64,000 nucleotides of DNA from an uncultured Haliea sp. (GTDB lineage Bacteria > Pseudomonadota > Gammaproteobacteria > Pseudomonadales > Halieaceae). The position numbers were made by a program, and so were the translations under genes. Every line of letters starts with the position of its first letter. Positions within the stretch are counted from its first letter, which is position 1. Below are positions 61,120 to 64,000 of the stretch, piece by piece. The notes under the pieces were generated by a model that saw only the letters and a list, made by a program, of their open reading frames with translations, made no database searches and was not told where the DNA came from. Where the stretch lies: assembly GCA_913061145.1 (NCBI GenBank), contig CAJXUQ010000010.1, positions 1 to 64,000 on the forward strand, read 5' to 3'.

Positions 61120-62615
61120 CGACGCAGGGACCGACCCTCACCCACTGCAGCAGGTCCGCCGCAGAGCTCGCTCAGGGTGGCCGCGATATCCAGGACGCTG
61201 CTGTCGGCGGGCAGCTGACCTGGCATCGTGCGCGGAGGAGCCAGGGGCTCGCGCAGGACAAGCATGGCGTGTTGATTGTGGGCGCCACTCCACTGCGGCG
61301 GGTGCGAGACCTCCAGCCGGGTCAGCCCCGACCCGGTTACGAAGCGCACGGGTGCGCGCTCGTTCCACTCCACCAACAGGTCCGGCATGGCACCCCTTTC
61401 GCCGCCCGGGTAGTGTTCGCAGGTTTTCAGAACACGGGTGACCAGAGGCTCGTCTGTCTCGGCGTTGCGCAGTCCGGCGAGCTGTCTGGCCAGGTGGTCC
61501 AGGTACGCCGGGTACGCCTGTGCGCTGACCTGGCCGTTCGCTTCCCGGCCTTCAAGGTTGATGCGCAGCCCCCCGATATTGTCGTTGGAACGCACCGGAA
61601 AGCAGCGCCGGTTGCTGAAATCTGCGCCCTGCAGTTTCTGGTCAGCCCAGTGTCCGGCGCTGAGCAGCTGCTTTCTCCAACCGGCGGGCAGTGTTCTCCA
61701 CAGTTGGGTCAGGGTTCGACGCAGTGTGCCGGCTCCCCGCGAAGGCGCGGGCTCCAGGGCGTCCAGCAGTTCACCCATCAGCGCCGGGTGCGCGTGGCTG
61801 GGCCCCATCCCGGGCCCGGCGAAGACCAGCAGCGCGCTATCGCCAGGCAGCTGCGCGATGATATCCCCCGCGGCACGGTCCAGTGCAGCATAGACCGAGA
61901 GCAGCGGGTCGCCCCGGGTACCGGCGGCATGGCCCGGATAGTCGGGATCATGGCAATGCCAGAGCTGATGCCCCGCGCAGTGTCCGGCGCCAAGGCCCGC
62001 GACCAGCAGATCCCAGTCGCAGCACCGCATCCGGTTCAGTACCAGGTCGCGGCTCCCGGCGATGCTGTCCAGCAGCTTGCTGGCCACCACCCCACCGTCA
62101 TGCGCGGTGCTGTGGGTAAAGCGTTGCGTGATACAGGGGCAGGCGTCGGGCTGTAACCCTGCTGCGGCGAGCTCATCCTGCAGGCTCTCGGGATACAGCG
62201 CCTTTTCCTCCCGGTAGTTGAAATGGCTGCGCCATCCAGAGACATAGCAGGCTTCCGATCCGCAGGGGGGCGGCGCCTTGGGCGCATCGAGCACGACCAC
62301 CCTGCGCCCCTGTGCGGCCAGCGCTGCCCAGAAAGGCGGGGCGTTGCTGTCGGTCTGGTGGCTTTTCAGGGTGCTGTAATCATCATCGCCAAGCTGCTGG
62401 TGGTAGAAGCGCCCGTGTGCCTGTGGGGGCAGGCCGGTATACAGCGATGGCAGCAGGGCGTTTGCACCGATACCGGGTAGCAGGTTGATATCGCCCTGCA
62501 CACCGCTTTCGCACAGGGCTGCCAGATGTGGCAGCTGTCCGCTTTGCATCCCGCTGCGCAACAGGTCCGGCTCTACGGCTTCCAGGATCAGCAGGCAGGC
62601 CCTGGCGGCGCTCAT
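61116..62615 (-). CDS. Alkaline-phosphatase-superfamily protein with eroded active site
   Basis: This 499-residue protein aligns by order with the type I phosphodiesterase/nucleotide-pyrophosphatase family, but several metal-binding and catalytic positions differ. Where relatives have a metal-binding Asp, E12 stands in LLILEAVEP. The nucleophile Thr/Ser position is Ala or Asn (GIGANALLPSLYTG). GHCAGHQLWH (211-220) keeps His residues, but the Asp-His of the second metal site reads Gly-Pro in AGPGMGPSHAH (266-276). It has no signal peptide. It may be a binding or regulatory relative. The gene converges with the heparinase gene; the two stop codons overlap at 61116-61119. Confidence 0.7.
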   Translation of the reverse strand: MSAARACLLILEAVEPDLLRSGMQSGQLPHLAALCESGVQGDINLLPGIGANALLPSLYTGLPPQAHGRFYHQQLGDDDYSTLKSHQTDSNAPPFWAALAAQGRRVVVLDAPKAPPPCGSEACYVSGWRSHFNYREEKALYPESLQDELAAAGLQPDACPCITQRFTHSTAHDGGVVASKLLDSIAGSRDLVLNRMRCCDWDLLVAGLGAGHCAGHQLWHCHDPDYPGHAAGTRGDPLLSVYAALDRAAGDIIAQLPGDSALLVFAGPGMGPSHAHPALMGELLDALEPAPSRGAGTLRRTLTQLWRTLPAGWRKQLLSAGHWADQKLQGADFSNRRCFPVRSNDNIGGLRINLEGREANGQVSAQAYPAYLDHLARQLAGLRNAETDEPLVTRVLKTCEHYPGGERGAMPDLLVEWNERAPVRFVTGSGLTRLEVSHPPQWSGAHNQHAMLVLREPLAPPRTMPGQLPADSSVLDIAATLSELCGGPAAVGEGRSLRR

Positions 62616-63760
62616 GGTGTACTCCGCTCGTTGGCGAGGATTGTCCGGGCAAGCTGGTGCCAGTCCTCTGTTCCGGCAGCGTCGCGCGCTGCCTGTTCCA
62701 TGGGCTGGCGAGGGGTGCCGTCAAAGAACTTCGCGATGGCAGCCGCCAGCGCCGCCGGGTCTTCTGCGGGTACGACATAGCCCGTGACCCTGTCGACGAC
62801 GGCGTCGGGCAGAGCGCCGCTGCGGGTGACGACCACCGGGCGGCCGTGGCTGTGGGCCATCCTGACCACACCCGAGCCGGTGGCAGAGCGATACGGCAGG
62901 ACCACAAGGTCAGCGCTGGCAAAGTAGATGGCGATGTCCTCTTCGGCAATGTAGCGGTTTTCCAGACGGACCTGTTCGCACAGGTCCAACTCGGTAATCA
63001 GTGTATCCCAGACCCCTGCATCGCCCCAGATCTCTCCGGCGACAACCAGCTGGCAGGGCAATTTGGGCCGGAGCAAGGCGAGTGCGTGGAGCAGGGTGTC
63101 CAGCCCCTTGTAGTGTCGAACAAAGCCGAAAAACAGCAGTGTGGGGGCGTCGGCGAGGCCGAGTTGCGCCCTGGCGTCGGCGCGGTCTGGCGGCTCGCGG
63201 TCTCCCAGCGGGTAGGCAGGGTGGGGCTGGTAGTGTACCGCCCTGGCGCCCAGCAGTGCCTGCAGCGTGTGCATCTCGCTGCGTGCGTGGACGATCCAGG
63301 CATCGCCGCGGCGCAACACAGTCCGGGCCAGCAGCCGGGCGAAGCGCTGCTCTTCGTGCCCCACCGTGTTGTGCACGAGAAAGACGATACGCGCAGCGGG
63401 GCAGCGCCTGCGCAGGAGCACCAGTAACGACCAGACCATGGGTGTCCAGAAGACATGCCACCAGGGAATGACGATGCAGCGGGGCCTGGCTCTGGCGATA
63501 ACCTTGGCGCCTGTCCACCAGGACAGCGGGGACAGCGGTGCCAGAAGGCGCTGCGCATCCTGCTCGTACAGTGTCAGGTTGTCGGGCGCGCGATCGTCAC
63601 CGCCCGGATACAGCCAGCGCGGGTACTGGTGCCGCAGGCTGATAAACAGCGTCGGGCCGAGATCCCGCAGGGCGCGGTACAGGTAGGTGGTGTGGCTCGC
63701 AATGCCTCCTTTGAATGGCCATCCGGGGCCAATCAGGACAACGCTGTCAGTGCTGCTCAT
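62612..63760 (-). CDS. GT4-family glycosyltransferase
   Basis: This 382-residue GT-B enzyme has GPGWPFKGGIASHTTYLYRA for the acceptor side, FFGFVRHYKGLDTLLHALAL for the nucleotide-sugar domain and VVLPYRSATGSGVVRMAHSH as the donor-binding block. Its stop overlaps the phosphatase-like gene (62612-62615), and its start overlaps the GT2 gene at its 5' end. All three genes are transcribed on the minus strand, convergent with the left half of the cluster. It should add a sugar to the same glycan. Confidence 0.9.
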   Translation of the reverse strand: MSSTDSVVLIGPGWPFKGGIASHTTYLYRALRDLGPTLFISLRHQYPRWLYPGGDDRAPDNLTLYEQDAQRLLAPLSPLSWWTGAKVIARARPRCIVIPWWHVFWTPMVWSLLVLLRRRCPAARIVFLVHNTVGHEEQRFARLLARTVLRRGDAWIVHARSEMHTLQALLGARAVHYQPHPAYPLGDREPPDRADARAQLGLADAPTLLFFGFVRHYKGLDTLLHALALLRPKLPCQLVVAGEIWGDAGVWDTLITELDLCEQVRLENRYIAEEDIAIYFASADLVVLPYRSATGSGVVRMAHSHGRPVVVTRSGALPDAVVDRVTGYVVPAEDPAALAAAIAKFFDGTPRQPMEQAARDAAGTEDWHQLARTILANERSTP

Positions 63761-64000
63761 GGGCGATCTGCGCTTGCCGGTCGCCGAGCTCGAGGCGGCG
63801 CACTTTCTCCAGGGTAAGCTCCTGGATCTGGCGGTTCTGGGAAATCAGGTCAGATAGCAGCCCCGCGACAAACAGCACGAAACCCATGGTCAGCAAGACG
63901 CCGCCCAGCAGCAGTGACTGGATATGGCCAGCCCCGTCGCCGCCTGCATAGCGAATCAGGAAGCGCAGCACGGGCAGCGAGCCTAGCGTCGAAAGCGTGA
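63747..64000 (-). CDS. GT2-family glycosyltransferase, C-terminal part (cut by the window edge)
   Basis: The open frame runs from the window's right edge to 63747 on the minus strand. It reads TLSTLGSLPVLRFLIRYAGG, then GHIQSLLLGGVLLTMGFVLF, and ends in a charged coiled tail (SQNRQIQELTLEKVRRLELG). This is the usual end of membrane-anchored DPM1-like GT2 enzymes, with the two C-terminal transmembrane segments visible here. The catalytic domain lies outside the window. It overlaps the GT4 gene by 14 bp. Confidence 0.82.
   Translation of the reverse strand, partial: TLSTLGSLPVLRFLIRYAGGDGAGHIQSLLLGGVLLTMGFVLFVAGLLSDLISQNRQIQELTLEKVRRLELGDRQAQIAHEQH

Overview
The window is a GC-rich, densely packed bacterial chromosome segment, most likely from a marine gammaproteobacterium. 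The carA-carB-greA order, a YegP-type protein, FieF, a NodT/HlyD efflux operon, several acyl-CoA dehydrogenases and secreted sulfatases fit Gammaproteobacteria. The Halieaceae (OM60/NOR5 clade) is my best guess, by inference only. I see no phage, insertion sequence, CRISPR array or integrase. The only RNA gene found is one tRNA-Gly(CCC).

Layout. (1) 1-4453: the tail of an unknown gene, a large lipoprotein of unknown function, and a thiamine-diphosphate enzyme. (2) 4584-10530: envelope/stress locus with a fasciclin protein, a lipoprotein, then a tight operon of DUF4331 protein, tiny lipoprotein, TPR protein, ECF sigma factor and RskA-like anti-sigma factor. (3) 10723-14464: DUF1214-like protein plus SDR, YegP, and an EAL-HDOD signalling protein. 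(4) 14583-19147 (minus): arylsulfatase, EthD protein, arylsulfatase. (5) 19247-24537 (minus): AI-2E-type permease, NodT outer-membrane factor, HlyD adaptor, DUF2955 permease and a K+-channel-like protein in one operon. (6) 24660-31357: old yellow enzyme, tRNA-Gly, fieF, DUF429, a second OYE-like enzyme with an Fe-S motif, an SDR and a diguanylate cyclase.

(7) 31450-42119: a ten-gene CoA-dependent catabolic operon. It holds a paired acyl-CoA dehydrogenase, an AMP-forming CoA ligase, a third dehydrogenase, a MaoC hydratase, an SDR dehydrogenase, a thiolase, a quinone-oxidoreductase-like MDR, an iron-type alcohol dehydrogenase and a thioesterase. Together these can activate an acid, run a full beta-oxidation turn and release products. 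A perfect 7-1-7 inverted repeat overlaps the predicted -10 box. A TetR regulator follows in convergent orientation, divergent from a sulfotransferase, a second DUF1214-like protein and another SDR (42973-46394). The substrate is unknown. Large hydrophobic or sulfated acids such as steroids are possible, given sulfatases and a sulfotransferase in the same window.

(8) 46391-49809: two MFS exporters and an SDR. (9) 49856-54889: carA-carB-greA behind a good promoter, a leader with a strong intrinsic terminator, and a 42-codon ORF that runs through it. This resembles the E. coli pyrBI attenuator. (10) 54916-64000: an apparent cell-surface polysaccharide cluster with two membrane proteins, a sterol-desaturase-family hydroxylase, two GT4 glycosyltransferases, a heparinase II/III-family lyase, an alkaline-phosphatase-superfamily protein with an eroded active site, and the C-terminus of a GT2 glycosyltransferase cut by the window edge.
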